From Tetracentron sinense (taxonomy: Eukaryota; Streptophyta; Magnoliopsida; Trochodendrales; Trochodendraceae): DNA of 64,000 nt. Below the pieces are notes generated by a model. That model ran no database searches. It worked only from the letters and a program-made list of their open reading frames with translations, and had not been told where the DNA came from. The stretch lies in contig CM026560.1 of assembly GCA_015143295.1 (NCBI GenBank), positions 9,178,501 through 9,242,500 of the forward strand, read 5' to 3'. A program made the position numbers and the translations under genes. Positions within the stretch are counted from its first letter, which is position 1, and each line of letters opens with the position of its first letter. Of the stretch, positions 53,701 to 63,739 are shown in pieces.

Positions 53701-55415
53701 TATACTTTCCAAAACATGACAGGATCCTTCTCTCATGCTCATTAGAAAGAAGTAGAAGCCCATCTTTTTCCAGTTCACATATAGGATGGAGAATTTCAGA
53801 TGACAATGATAATGACCGACTTAACCCCACACAAATGCCATTGTTGAACATGATAATGCTGGCATCATTCACTTTTTTATGACATCATTGTTCTTAAATT
53901 TTACTATTGGCATTGAGATAGTATGATATTATCATGCAACCGCTGCTATGAGACTAATTTCAAGTGTTGATCGAAAGGTTGATTGAAATGGTATAAAGTT
54001 ATCTTACGTATTTTTGACAGTCGTAAAGTGTCTACTCTCAAGAAATAGAAGAAGTAGGTAATTTGACCGTTTTCATGGGAATTGTGTATATTTTGTTGAT
54101 ATTATGATAATAGGATCTAAAGGAAACATATCCTGTATTTCAATTTGGTCCTAAATATGGGAGACCAATTGTATGACTTCTAATAGAACGGAATGGCAGA
54201 ACCGAATTCTTGTTGCCAACCCCCACTATTTGGAATAAAGAATTGATGATGATTCTAAACTGAAGGAATTTTGGTCACTGAATCTACAAACTTTCAAGAG
54301 TTTTAAGTGTTAACTTCTTGCGATGTTGAACAATGGTCACAAACTTGGAACTTAAATTATTATGCTTCTATGTTATTTGGTGCAGTTAGCCTCAGCCGAC
54401 ATGATTCATCTTTATCTGTTCATAGTGCTACAACGTTTATTCCGCCTCCTTCAACAGTTAGGTCTGTATCTATGAGAGATATGGGTACAGAAATGACTCC
54501 TATTGCTAGCCAAGAGCCTTCTAGGACTGGAACTCCGGTGAGGGCAACAACGCCAATGCGAAGCCCCTCATCTTCACAGCCATCAACTCCAGGCAGAGCT
54601 GCTCGTGCTTCATCTCCTGTTGATCCAACCAATTACCAGCTGGATCCCAACAAAAAGTTGTCTGAGAAGGAAATACAAATGAAAACTAGGAGAGAAATAA
54701 TGGTTCTTGGAACACAGCTTGGTAAGATGAATATTGCTGCTTGGGCAAGCAAGGAGGAGGAGGACAAGGATGCATCTACGTCACTTAAGAATGTAGTTGT
54801 GGAACAACCAGCTAAAAGTGTCATTGAGACCCGTGCAACTTCTTGGGAGGAGGCAGAGAAAGCCAAGTATACAGCCAGGTTATTTCACTCTAAGCCACTG
54901 ATTGACTATCTTTACTTAAAAGACTTCTATCTTGATACCAGTGAATTTGGTAAACCTTCAGCAAGACACTTTTACCCTTATATTAAATGTCAAACTCACT
55001 AAAGTTAAGGGTAGTTTAACCTTTTGCTGGGGACCAATCATTAAATGCACAGAGAGAAGCACATTTGACTTCTCGTGTACTTCTTGTCTCTTCCATTTAA
55101 TGAGTTCCCTTATGAAACTACCCTTATATGTAATAGAATGATATTCCATACTTGGGGATAAAAAGTACTAGTGAACATTACCAAGTTCACTAGTTTTGGT
55201 GAACAATACACATCCCCTATATATATCATGAGTTTTCCCCAAGGTTGTCTCAGGATAATTAGCCTAGAGTTTTCCACAATTACTACTTTTCAATATGTTG
55301 CCTTAGATGGAGAATGATGATCAAAATTTTCAGGTACAAACGCGAAAAGATCAAAATACAAGCCTGGGAAAATCATCAAAAAGCAAAGACAGAAGCCGAG
55401 ATGAGGAAAATTGAG
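50737..55415 (+). CDS. Remorin family protein (group 6-like), last exon(s) not in view
   Basis: Remorins are plant proteins that bind the inner plasma membrane, form nanodomains and affect signalling and microbe entry. Five exons fit in phase: 50737-50781, 51225-51351, 51490-52122, 54386-54878, 55334-55415 (1380 nt, 460 codons), all with GT...AG borders. Exon 1 encodes MNETQMDYERIEKPQ; homologues start at the inner Met (50752), which is equally possible. Exon 2 has GGGFSPGKLRSILLG. Exon 3 has SKWDDAQKWIASP and KFVSWVPDPYP. Exon 4 has the block STVRSVSMRDMGTEMTPIAS and starts the remorin C-terminal domain (REIMVLGTQLGKMNIAAWAS; ATSWEEAEKAKYTAR). Exon 5 continues it (KREKIKIQAWENHQKAKTEA). The rest of the coiled-coil domain and the C-terminal anchor, about 80-100 residues in relatives, is absent up to 64000. 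Confidence 0.92.
52157..52260. repeat. Tandem duplication of about 62 bp in remorin intron 3
   Basis: GTGAAATATTCATTTTTTTG and the next 24 bases occur at 52157 and again at 52219. The second copy ends in the TTA that serves as the target site of the MITE at 52261. A decayed third echo (GTTTTGTGAAAAACTCCCCTTGAA) follows the MITE. Confidence 0.85.
52261..52796. mobile_element. PIF/Harbinger-type MITE in remorin intron 3 (536 bp)
   Basis: The terminal inverted repeats are GAGCATCTCCGACAGTG on the left and, read inward, GAGCATCTCTAACTGTG on the right (14 of 17 match). Both sides are flanked by TTA (52258-52260 and 52797-52799), the duplication of PIF/Harbinger elements. Subterminal GCCAAATTTGGCAC-like words pair with each other (TTTGGCAC at about 52360; GTGCCAAAT at about 52712). 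Positions 52570-52660 match part of the 42541 fold-back element. It has no coding capacity. Confidence 0.9.
52800..54385 (+). other. Rest of remorin intron 3
   Basis: The intron is 52123-54385, 2.26 kb in total. After the MITE it is AT-rich with a (CT)n run at about 53431-53450 and no ORF with recognisable similarity. It ends in a T-rich tract and TTTGGTGCAG before exon 4. Confidence 0.75.
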
Positions 55416-56130
55416 GTATTGTGTATTACTTTCTATTGGGGATTTGGTTCCTATAACCATGCTGTTTATCTATTTGGCTTCTTTCTATTGCATGAAATTT
55501 GCAAAACCGAATTAGACAGTAGACACTTGCATTGGTTTTTCCAGCTTTTGTTCAGGATTTTTATTGGAAGTTCCTTGGGTTTCTGGTCTTGAGAATCTTT
55601 ACCAAGGTAAAATTGATTTTTAAAAAGTTTCTTCTTTAATTCTATCCACCATATTCGTTTTTTGGATATAATCTTTTATTTGATGAATATCTTGTAATAA
55701 TATAAAATTTGGTCAATGGCTTTGATAGGTGTGGCCTTAGGTATGTATTGTAGTTTAATTCCTCTATAATACCATATGTTGTTTGAATTTACCTAGGCCA
55801 AAGTTCTATTTAATTAACCAATAACTTGTGTATTTAAGTGTGGAAGGAAAAATGAGATAATTTATCATCCAATATGACTTATCATAATCAAAAGGACTAA
55901 CAAGGTAAGGGGAGTGTATAAAGGTTCAATGGGCAACCAAACCCTACATCTTGATTGTATCCACAATTTTAAGAGATGGTATTGGTAGTGAAATCTCACC
56001 GCTTATCTTTTGACAGGTGTACAACAGATAGTACATCTGTCTGCACCTGGTCATAAGCTTTAATGGGGTATAATTGTCCCATGTGTTAAAAAAAATATGT
56101 GCAGACTTTTGGGCTGCGATTTGGGAGCCC
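55416..56130 (+). other. Sequence after remorin exon 5, no gene seen
   Basis: A good donor (GAG|GTATTG) ends exon 5, so this should be intron. I looked for the expected next exon, rich in Arg/Ala/Glu/Lys, and found none in any frame. The stretch is AT-rich and otherwise featureless. 56040-56130 leads into the minisatellite. Confidence 0.6.
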
Positions 56131-57195
56131 ATTAGAGGCCTCCATGTGACCCCAAGAGCAAGGGATGAACCTTTTTTCTGAAGCCTTAATTAACTAGAAG
56201 CCACCATGTGGTCACTTGCAACTGTGACATTTAAGTCAATGAGAGGCCGCGATCAAATTTCTAAATGTCGATATCGCTCGACATGTCGAGCGGCGGCGGC
56301 GACAGCGACAGCGACAGGTATGTGTACCCATGGCCACGATACCCTCTTCTTCCTTCTTTCTTCTCTACTCTCAAGTCTTAACCCTTTTTTTTCCTTCTAA
56401 ATCAAAATTGTTTGCAACTTTGCATGAATGATGAGTTATTGGCGGAAAAAATGGGAAAAAAGTTGATTGCGATGCTTGCTTGTCCTCTGCTTTTGGTCGA
56501 TATCGGTATGTTATCGCCGAAATATCGGCGATATCTACGATATATCGGCGATAACACCCGATACTACGTAATTTTTTTCTATAGCCTATAGATGCATCGG
56601 TCACCACCGATACCGAATATATCGGTGATATATTGCCGATATTTTCGATATTACGAACCTTGGTAGCGATGTGGCCCCTCTTAGTAGCTGCCTAAATTAA
56701 ACTAACCAGAGGACAACACTCGCAGCAGCAAGTTAACAATCGCTACCTATATAAACCAATGAGGGCCACAATGTGGCCCCTTGTAGTAGTAAGGGTTTAA
56801 CTGTTATTGCTTAAATTAAACCAATGAGAGGCTACCACGTGGCTCCTTGCAGCAGTAGGGGGTGTTAACCCTTGCTACCAAATTTAAATCAATGAAAGGC
56901 CACCAATTGGCCCCTTGTGGCAACAAGGGATTAACCCTTGTTGCCTAAATTAAAAATTTTTTTAGGGCCACCACCATGTGTCCTCTTGCAGCAACAGGAG
57001 GTTAACACCGTCGCCAAATTTATACTGATTAGAGGCCACCACATGGCCCCATGCAGCAGTAATCCTTGCTACCTAACTAATCGGAGGCCTCCATGCGGCC
57101 CCTGGCAATCCTTGCTGCCAGATTATATCGATTGAGGGACCACCACGTAGCTCTTGGTAGTGGTGGGGGGTTAACCCTTGCTGCCAAGTTGTGAA
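56130..57195. repeat. Degenerate minisatellite, about 65-bp units, interrupted
   Basis: About ten units follow the pattern 'aaattaaaccaatgagaggccaccacgtggccccttgcagcagtaagggttaacccttgctgcc'. Anchors GAGGCCACCACGTGGCC or variants lie near 56134, 56197, 56242, 56663, 56761, 56827, 56895, 56965, 57031, 57083 and 57137. Each unit centres on the palindromic GGCCACCACGTGGCC and often has GGTTAACCC as well. A second repeat (56262-56665) splits the array between the third and fourth anchor. Confidence 0.8.
56262..56665. mobile_element. CGATAT/ATCGGCGATA-rich element inserted in the minisatellite
   Basis: The segment runs from GTCGATATCGCTCGACATGT to CGATATTTTCGATATTACGA. It is dense in self-complementary words (CGATATCG, ATATCGGCGATAT, CCGATATATCGG). 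A triplet-like CGGCGGCGGCGACAGCGACAG stretch lies at 56290-56316. Repeats of this look are common non-autonomous elements in plant genomes. I cannot define precise inverted termini or a target duplication. Confidence 0.5.
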
Positions 57196-57279
57196 GGCAG
57201 TTATCTAACTTCCCTCTCTTCTATTTTCTCATCTTAGATATAAAAGAGAAGAGAGCCCCTTCCAAGTGAGATTTAAAGT

Positions 57280-57726
57280 TTCTTTCTTTCTGGGATGGGT
57301 GTGGCTTGGGTCTTTCTCTCTTCCTTTCACATCTTCTTATACTATTGGGATTTGGTAAGTGAGGATGGTGCAAGGATGACTATTTGGCTGGTTTTGCCCG
57401 GTGCTATAGCATGGTTTATTTGGAAAGAGAGGAACAAGAGAGTTTTCGACAACTCTCCATCCTCTCTATATAGTATATGTGTTCAGACACGATCATTGGT
57501 TGAGGAGTGGTGTTCCATTCGTCATGTTGGGGGTGAACTTAGGCATGTTGGCAACTTGATTGTATTTTGGGTAATTTCTATTAGTGGTTACATAGCTTCT
57601 GATCCTTTTCTTTCTTTTTGCTCTCAGCATCAGTTTACGATCTCGTGAGCCATACTCTTATATAGTTCTGCATCTCTTTTATATTTTCTTTGCTTGGTTT
57701 GCCGATAAAAAAAAAAAAAAAAAAAA
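57280..57726 (+). mobile_element. 5'-truncated L1-type LINE, C-terminal part and poly-A tail
   Basis: The 117-codon frame 57295-57648 has MTIWLVLPGAIAWFIWKERN and NKRVFDNS, a block found at the C-terminal end of plant LINE ORF2 (zf-RVT region). It is followed by a stop, about 60 bases of 3' UTR and an A-run of about 18 at 57709-57726. This is a typical 5'-truncated LINE insertion. It is not a host gene. Confidence 0.85.
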
Positions 57727-57756
57727 CTAGGGGATCGTACAAGCATAAAAGAGAGT

Positions 57757-58545
57757 TTGGAAAACAGAAGATGTTCTGTAGAGCATCTCGTCAGTATAGT
57801 CTTACTTAGAAGCCTCCTTCATTGTTTTGAAGACGTTTCAGGGTTGCGTGTTAATATGTCCAAATCTGAAATATTAGGGGTCAGGGAGATTCCAGATTCG
57901 GACAATCTAGCGGAGAGCCTTAGTTGTAGGGTAGGGTCTCCCATCGGTGCTGGGCATGCCCCTCGGGGCTGTTTTAAATCTAATACAGTGTGGGCACCGA
58001 TTTTGAAAAGGTTTGCTAAGCACTTGTCAGGGTGGCATTTGTCTTTTTTTTAATCAAAATGGGAGAAGTTAACACTGATTCAAAGTATCCTGTGTAGTCT
58101 GCCAACTTACTTTATGTCTACTCGTCATCCCTCGCTCAATAGCTTTGTCCCTTGAATGTATGCAGAGAGAGTTTCTTTGGCAATAGAAAGGAGGTCAATT
58201 CAAGTATCACCTAGTTGATTGGGCTTGTATCTGCCATCCTAAGAGTGAGGGTGGTCTAAATTTGAAGCATTTGTCTCTAGTGAACGAGACTCTTTTGAGG
58301 AAATGGATTTGGAGGTTCGAGGAGGAAAGAGAGTCTATGGTGATAGGTTTGAGGAAGAAAGAGTCTCTGACGATCTGCGATTATCGCCAAATATGGGGAA
58401 CACACGTGTTGGGTTCCAAAGGAAGTTAAGAGGTCCCACAGAGTGGGGATGTGGATGGGGATCATGTCAGTTGCTCGATTAATAGTCCCATTTTTCAGGT
58501 TTTAGGTAGGTGTGAGGTACGAGGTCAGGTCCTGGAAGGACGTCT
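57757..58545 (+). pseudogene. Second LINE fragment, RT thumb and downstream
   Basis: The frame 57757-58053 has CFEDVSGLRVNMSKSEILGV and KRFAKHLSGWHLSF, the post-RT segment of plant L1 ORF2. After frameshifts come translated words such as KYHLVDWACICHPKSEGGLN and NETLLRKWIWRFEEERES. It is upstream coding sequence relative to the piece at 57280 yet lies to its right, so the two come from separate insertions or a rearrangement. It is cut off near 58550 by copia B. Confidence 0.85.
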
Positions 58546-60253
58546 ACTATAGGACATTAGACATCGAAGCAAGCATATAGCATTTGGCCAAACTATTTGC
58601 CTCATGCCATTTAGAGGCTTTCTCAACCTGCTCTGGGGTCTGAGTCTCTTCAGTAAATTCCAGGTCATCGGAAGAAAGAACATAAGCCATTTTTTGAGAG
58701 ATAAGCACAATGTCAAGGTTTTTCTTCTAGTCCACATAATTAGGACCAATCAATCGGTTCTCATCAAGAATCTTGAAAGGGGATTCATGGCTATCTACAT
58801 AAAATAAAGCATAAACAATTACATTATTAATCATATATGTTCTTCGGATTATGAGATTTTAAATCTACGATGATCCTCTCATCATTCTTCAAATTTCATA
58901 AGTCCCGTCATTTTATGAAATTAGAAAATATACCTTTTATTTCTGATAGAGTATTAGGATCCTCATAATACAAATGCAATCTTCCATTTTATGATAATCA
59001 TACGTGCACCACAAGGTGGATAGTACCTATTCATCATACTGAATATCTCATGTATAACTCCTCGTGTAAATCAGTGATTCCCAATTTTCTTTCGACCTCC
59101 AAGGACAACGTGACTGTCACTGGTTCAGCCGTCTTGTTTCCTTATTTCAGGGAAACCCATTATTTTGGTTTGTTATATGATCAGGTAAGGTTATGCCCTC
59201 ATTTTAGTTGACACTCCCTATCAGGCATACACAAACCTATCTAGTATAGAAATAAGGCTCCAGGAGTTTAATTCAGACTGAGTTATGTCAAAACCTTTTG
59301 GCAGGACAAGACTTAGGCTAATTAATTCCTAGTCTTATTGATAATGGAAGGCCATAGGATCATAATCCCATTTAACATCACTTAATATTTTTTTCGAAGG
59401 GATTAATATAATCACATACACTTTTATCATATAAAATATGGAATATGAAAATTTTTCGATAATAGGATTAATCAAGGAGTGATAAACTTCCACTACCCCT
59501 CACAAGGGGTTTTGGCCATTAGGTATTCACCCTATGGTTGAAACCTACTCATCCCTATTACCCTTAGAGTTAATGGTGTTTTTACGTAATATCCTTTTAT
59601 AGTGCTTAATGCCTTCATAAGACAAAGCCAAGGTCTATGTAAATTTTCTGGATATTTTACGTAAAAACCATTTATAGTACTTAATGCCTTTATTAGAAAA
59701 AGTCAAAGTCTACGTGAAAATTTCCGCATGGGTCACAAACACCATGTCCAAAAGAGCACTAGTAAGTGTTGTGTCTAAATATAAACAATTTACAATTAAA
59801 AACAATTCATTCAAAAAAGAAATAATCTAATTATCCTAAATTATCATAACAGCGATGAACACAATTATCTAAGCTTCCAAGCTTAAAAAGAAATATTATT
59901 AAATATCTCATGAGTAATAATATAAATAACAATATGCAAAAAGGATCTATCAAATCTTAAAAGGGCTTAAATTAAATTTATATCTATATACCGTATTAAA
60001 ATTTCGAGTAGTATTAGATTCATCCAAAACACAAACTAGTATCTCACTAATTTTAAAGCGCTTGATCAAAATCAATTCTATCCATCCTACATTCAAAATA
60101 GAGGGGGATCCCTTTACCATAGTGAATTAATGATTATCTAATCATCAAGAAATCAAAAAGATCCACATCCCATGGTGGCCGAAATTCACATAGGGGTATA
60201 TCTTGATATAAATAAGGATAAAGAACAATAAAATCATAGAGAAGCATTGTTGG

Positions 60254-60266
60254 GGCTCTGATACCA
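60254..60266 (-). other. Primer-binding site of copia B
   Basis: On the - strand TGGTATCAGAGCC starts 1 base after the LTR end. It is complementary to initiator tRNA-Met and marks the 5' LTR. Confidence 0.9.
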
Positions 60267-60267
60267 T

Positions 60268-62060
60268 TGAAAATGTGCATCTTTTTAATTTCAGAAAAAA
60301 CAGTTCTTGGGGGGCATACATCAAATCCCAAGATCTGATTATAGTTCTAATTGATTTTATTCAATGAAGGATAGGATAATAAATACTTTCAAGACTTTGC
60401 AAATGAAAAATATTCTTTTCGATTCGAAGAATAGAACAATACCTACAAAACTTTGTAAGTGAAAATTCTCATTCGCGATTTACACGAACCTTCTTTAATT
60501 CTTTAAAGCTTTTCTCCAATGGAAACTAATAGCCCTTCTAATGCATGCTCTATAATCTTTTCTTCTTTTCTTGATTGCAAGAACTCTTCTTGAATAACAA
60601 AGATTCAATCTTGATCTTCAAAGAAATTGTTCTTAATCTTCTTAAATATCAAAATCCAAACCAAGAGGGATGAAGCAAGAGGTGGCTGTACACTTATTTG
60701 AGGGAGATAGAGAGAGAAACGTGTGGGATTTATTGTGCCAAAGGGTTGGACGTTCCACCCTTTATATAGACAATTAATCTTATCTTGTTTGCTTACTTGC
60801 AATCCAAGACAAAGACTTCTTTCTTTATTCTAATATGATTATAATTCCTAATCCAATTAGGATAAAATCAAAATTAGAAAGTCTTCTAATCTAATTAGAA
60901 GTCCCATTTAATTCCATTATCTATTCCATATTTTCGGGGAAACAAATAATTAATTAATAACTAACCATTAGTAACCAATTAAAGATAATAAAGAATTATC
61001 CGTAATGTGGGGCGTCCTACCCTTGGTGGGCCCCACATATCTTACGCCCCTTTTGTGTTATACCTCTTATTAGTCACTTTTGATCTTTATGAAAATCCCA
61101 TATGGGTCCTACTCATATGGTTAATCACATCTTATGTGATTTCACTTATTAGAGCTTCATTATACCATATAGTGAAATACATGAAAAAATTAATTAATTA
61201 AATTATTAAATTAAAAGCTTTAAGAAGGTCCTAGTATGTGGGATCTAAAGAGATCCCATATTTCCGGTTGTGGGACCAAGTGCTTCACCTTTTATGTTGC
61301 AGCCTTGTTGCTAGGAACACTTTCCTACGATTCCATTAGGAACATAGAATATTATCCAAGTCCATGGACTTCCACTAATCACAATAATGTCTATTAACAT
61401 GATGTGACTAACCCTCAAAATTAGAGAATAACTTGCAGGTACATTCTATTACAAGATTTGTTTACAGACATGTCCTTCCACCAGCGTTGGTTTTCGAAGT
61501 CCGGTTTGACAAGTATCAACTCAATATAAATTACTCTAAATGAAGAGCGGTGGCTACATCAAAACTATCTAGGCAAATACCAGAGAAGATGTCGACCTCT
61601 TAAGTTACGGAAAAATTTTCAAATGGAATACCCTAAATAAATAGACAGTATATTTCTAAGGGTATCCACTATGTGAACCTGTTACAATATACTTGTTAAT
61701 TATATCTACATCTTAGTCAAGAGACCCTTCTCTCAGTGATTGAGATTCATAACTCTATCTTATGGAACTAATCATGTGTAAATTAGTAGGAATACATTGT
61801 CCGGATGTATCCTAAATAACTTGGAACCATTCTAGGTCTACAAGGAATTAGAAAACAATATCTCCTTAGCATTTGGTTTAAAACCAACTGGATGGTTTTT
61901 TTACAATATTACCTAAAGGACAAAGTAGTCTCATCGTATGAGATACTTTATAATAATTTATTCAATGTAGAAGACAATGTGTGAATGTAAAGATGCTATA
62001 TATTATTAAAGTAGATTAATACAAGTCCGGAATGACTTTTATGGGCATAAATGTCTAACA
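60268..62060 (-). repeat. 5' LTR of copia B (1793 bp)
   Basis: The LTR starts TGTTAGACATTTATGCCCAT at 62060 and ends GCACATTTTCA at 60268, giving TG...CA ends. It is the only complete copy of this LTR in the window. The copia A 3' LTR at 29773 matches its first 295 bases, and 800-2180 matches its later part. A TATA-like TATATAAAGGGTGG lies at about 60760-60775 on the - strand. Confidence 0.9.
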
Positions 62061-62390
62061 AGAACAAATATCAATGTTATTGCTTGAAATGAAAGGTTTC
62101 AAGACACTACACAAGACAATGACATATACACATCCTATAGGAATAGGTGATCAAATATGGAGCCAAGACAAGCCCAGTGAAGTGATCTACTACCTCCTCG
62201 ACAAAGAGGATGCTAAACTTGTTACAGAATTCTAGAAGGAAACATCACTCCTTTTGGTACAATATATGGCCTATTTCAAAAATGCTAGACGACTTGTTAA
62301 CAAAACTACCCTTAAATAAAAGAGAAAAAGACATGAATAGTTTCATAATGAATGCCACACAAGTAGTGCTGGAAGATTGGTCATGACACA

Positions 62391-62401
62391 CTCTCCCACT
62401 T
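62391..62401 (-). other. Polypurine tract of the gypsy remnant
   Basis: On the - strand AAGTGGGAGAG abuts TGTGTCATGACC, the start of the 3' LTR. Confidence 0.7.
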
Positions 62402-62729
62402 GTTAGGTCGAAGCTCTTGTTGACTTTTTTGCTAACTATTCTTTAACCTTGTATGCGAACGAGAAAAGAGTGATGTGATGCCTAGCTCTCAATTGGCTTT
62501 GGTGTCAAAGCCATTTCCAAACTACCAAGAACTCCATATGTGTAGGCTTAATGAGGCTTGGACATGACAATCTGCAACAATACGATCAATTTGTCTTTGT
62601 GGTACTATTGTTATAATAGTTGTAGGAGGGTTTGGAGTATTATGAGCGTGCTCTTCCTTGTGTGCTTGATATGGCTTCAATACACTAGCATGGAATACCG
62701 GGTGAAGTTTACGAAAGTGACTGAGACAG

Positions 62730-63700
62730 TTCCATCCTATAGGAGACTTCTTACCTTTGCGATGAGAAGAAATGGTCCTTCGTAATTGCGAACTAAGCTC
62801 TTATTGCCTTTACTAAAGAACTTTAGGTTCTCTTGAATTATCTTGATCAACACCAAGTCCTCCCCAACCTTAAATTTGTCTTGCCTTAGCTTTGGATCTG
62901 CAAAATATTTCACTATTAGCGGTTTTCTCAAGGTATATTCGGGAAAAGTCCACATTCTTGTTCCATTATTTGGCAAACTTGTAAGCGCTTGGACTAATTC
63001 CTTGGTAATCGACAACTACTGTATGAGGCATTAAAGGTTATTGCTTGGTTACAAGCTCGAATGAGCTCTGTTGTAAGTTGAAACAAAATTGAGCTACATC
63101 GAGCAAATTTATCAAATTCTTCTGATTGGCACTAACAAAGTGCTATAGGTATTCTTCTAGTAGAGTTTTTAAATGCTATGCCTCCCCGTCAGTTTGAGGA
63201 TGACTACTTGTAGAGAAGCTGAGCTTTGTCCCACAAAGCTTGAGCAGTTCTAACCAAAATTGTTCCATGAATCTTGACTCCCTGTCTCTCACAATGTTCT
63301 GTAACACATTCAAGTACTTCACCACATTCTTAATGAATGTTATGGGTATTCTTCTAGTAGAGTTTTTAAATGCTATGCCTGGCCATCAGTTTGAGGATGA
63401 CTACTTGTAGAGAAGCTGAGCTTTGTCCGACAAAGCTTGAGCAGTTCTAACCAAAATTGTTCCATGAATCTTGACTCCCTGCCTCTCCCTGTCTCTCACA
63501 ATGTTCTGTAACACATTCAAGTACTTCACCACATTCTTAATGAACAAATAAGTTGCCTCGTCTGACCAGTGTGTGGGTGTGGGTATGGACGTGGGCATAC
63601 TTTGAGAATTTTTGCCAATCACCACCAAGATTGACCCAAACTCAATCAACTTTTGGCAAAGCCAAAATGAAGTCCATTGAGATAGTCTCCTCTAGGCAGG
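62730..63700 (-). pseudogene. Gypsy integrase (broken, partly duplicated)
   Basis: Motifs in order on the - strand: SMDFILALPK (first catalytic Asp, about 63660-63690); FIKNVVKYLNVLQNIV, with the second-Asp block reading VRDRE(S)RFMEQFW; SFSTSSHPQTDGEA leading to the Glu region; and at 62737-63015 the C-terminal domain YFADPKLRQDKFKVGEDLVL, ending SLVRNYEGPFLLIAKV. The second catalytic block occurs twice because of a tandem duplication (63149-63552). Frames change at least three times. Confidence 0.85.
63149..63552. repeat. Tandem duplication of 197 bp in the gypsy integrase
   Basis: GTATTCTTCTAGTAGAGTTT begins at 63149 and again at 63346. The two copies run about 197 and 207 bases and differ by a few substitutions and a 10-base CCTCTCCCTG-type repeat in the second. 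High identity points to a recent event. Confidence 0.9.
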
Positions 63701-63739
63701 AAGCATGCTTTATTCTCATTCAAGGGTTTGGTTTGTGAC

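Larger units (their letters stand above)
58555..62060 (-). mobile_element. Copia B: LTR, leader and gag start, inverted relative to copia A
   Basis: On the - strand: 5' LTR 62060-60268, primer site 60266-60254, leader to about 58780 and the first about 65 codons of gag (SILLIRTDWLLLIMWTRRK in one frame, NYVD...-type gag sequence in the other), then a break at about 58560. It matches copia A throughout, including the LTR start TGTTAGACATTTATGCCC. It supplies the primer site and LTR end that copia A lost. No - strand continuation of gag is found further left. Confidence 0.88.
62061..63700 (-). mobile_element. Ty3/gypsy remnant: end of LTR, polypurine tract and integrase
   Basis: On the - strand the integrase reads from about 63700 leftwards. 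AAGTGGGAGAG (62391-62401) precedes an LTR start TGTGTCATGACC at 62390, which is the 3' LTR. Copia B then cuts this LTR at 62061. 62403-62736 is untranslated or too degraded to read. RT and the rest lie beyond the window or are lost. Confidence 0.78.

Noticed and set aside
57295-57648. 117-codon frame as a host gene
   Set aside because: The WLVLPGAIAWFIWKERN block and the poly-A tail identify it as a truncated LINE.
57239-57755. Target duplication ATAAAAGAGA for the LINE at 57280
   Set aside because: The right copy is about 20 bases beyond the poly-A end and the left copy about 40 bases before the coding match. They are not flush, and the word is low in complexity.
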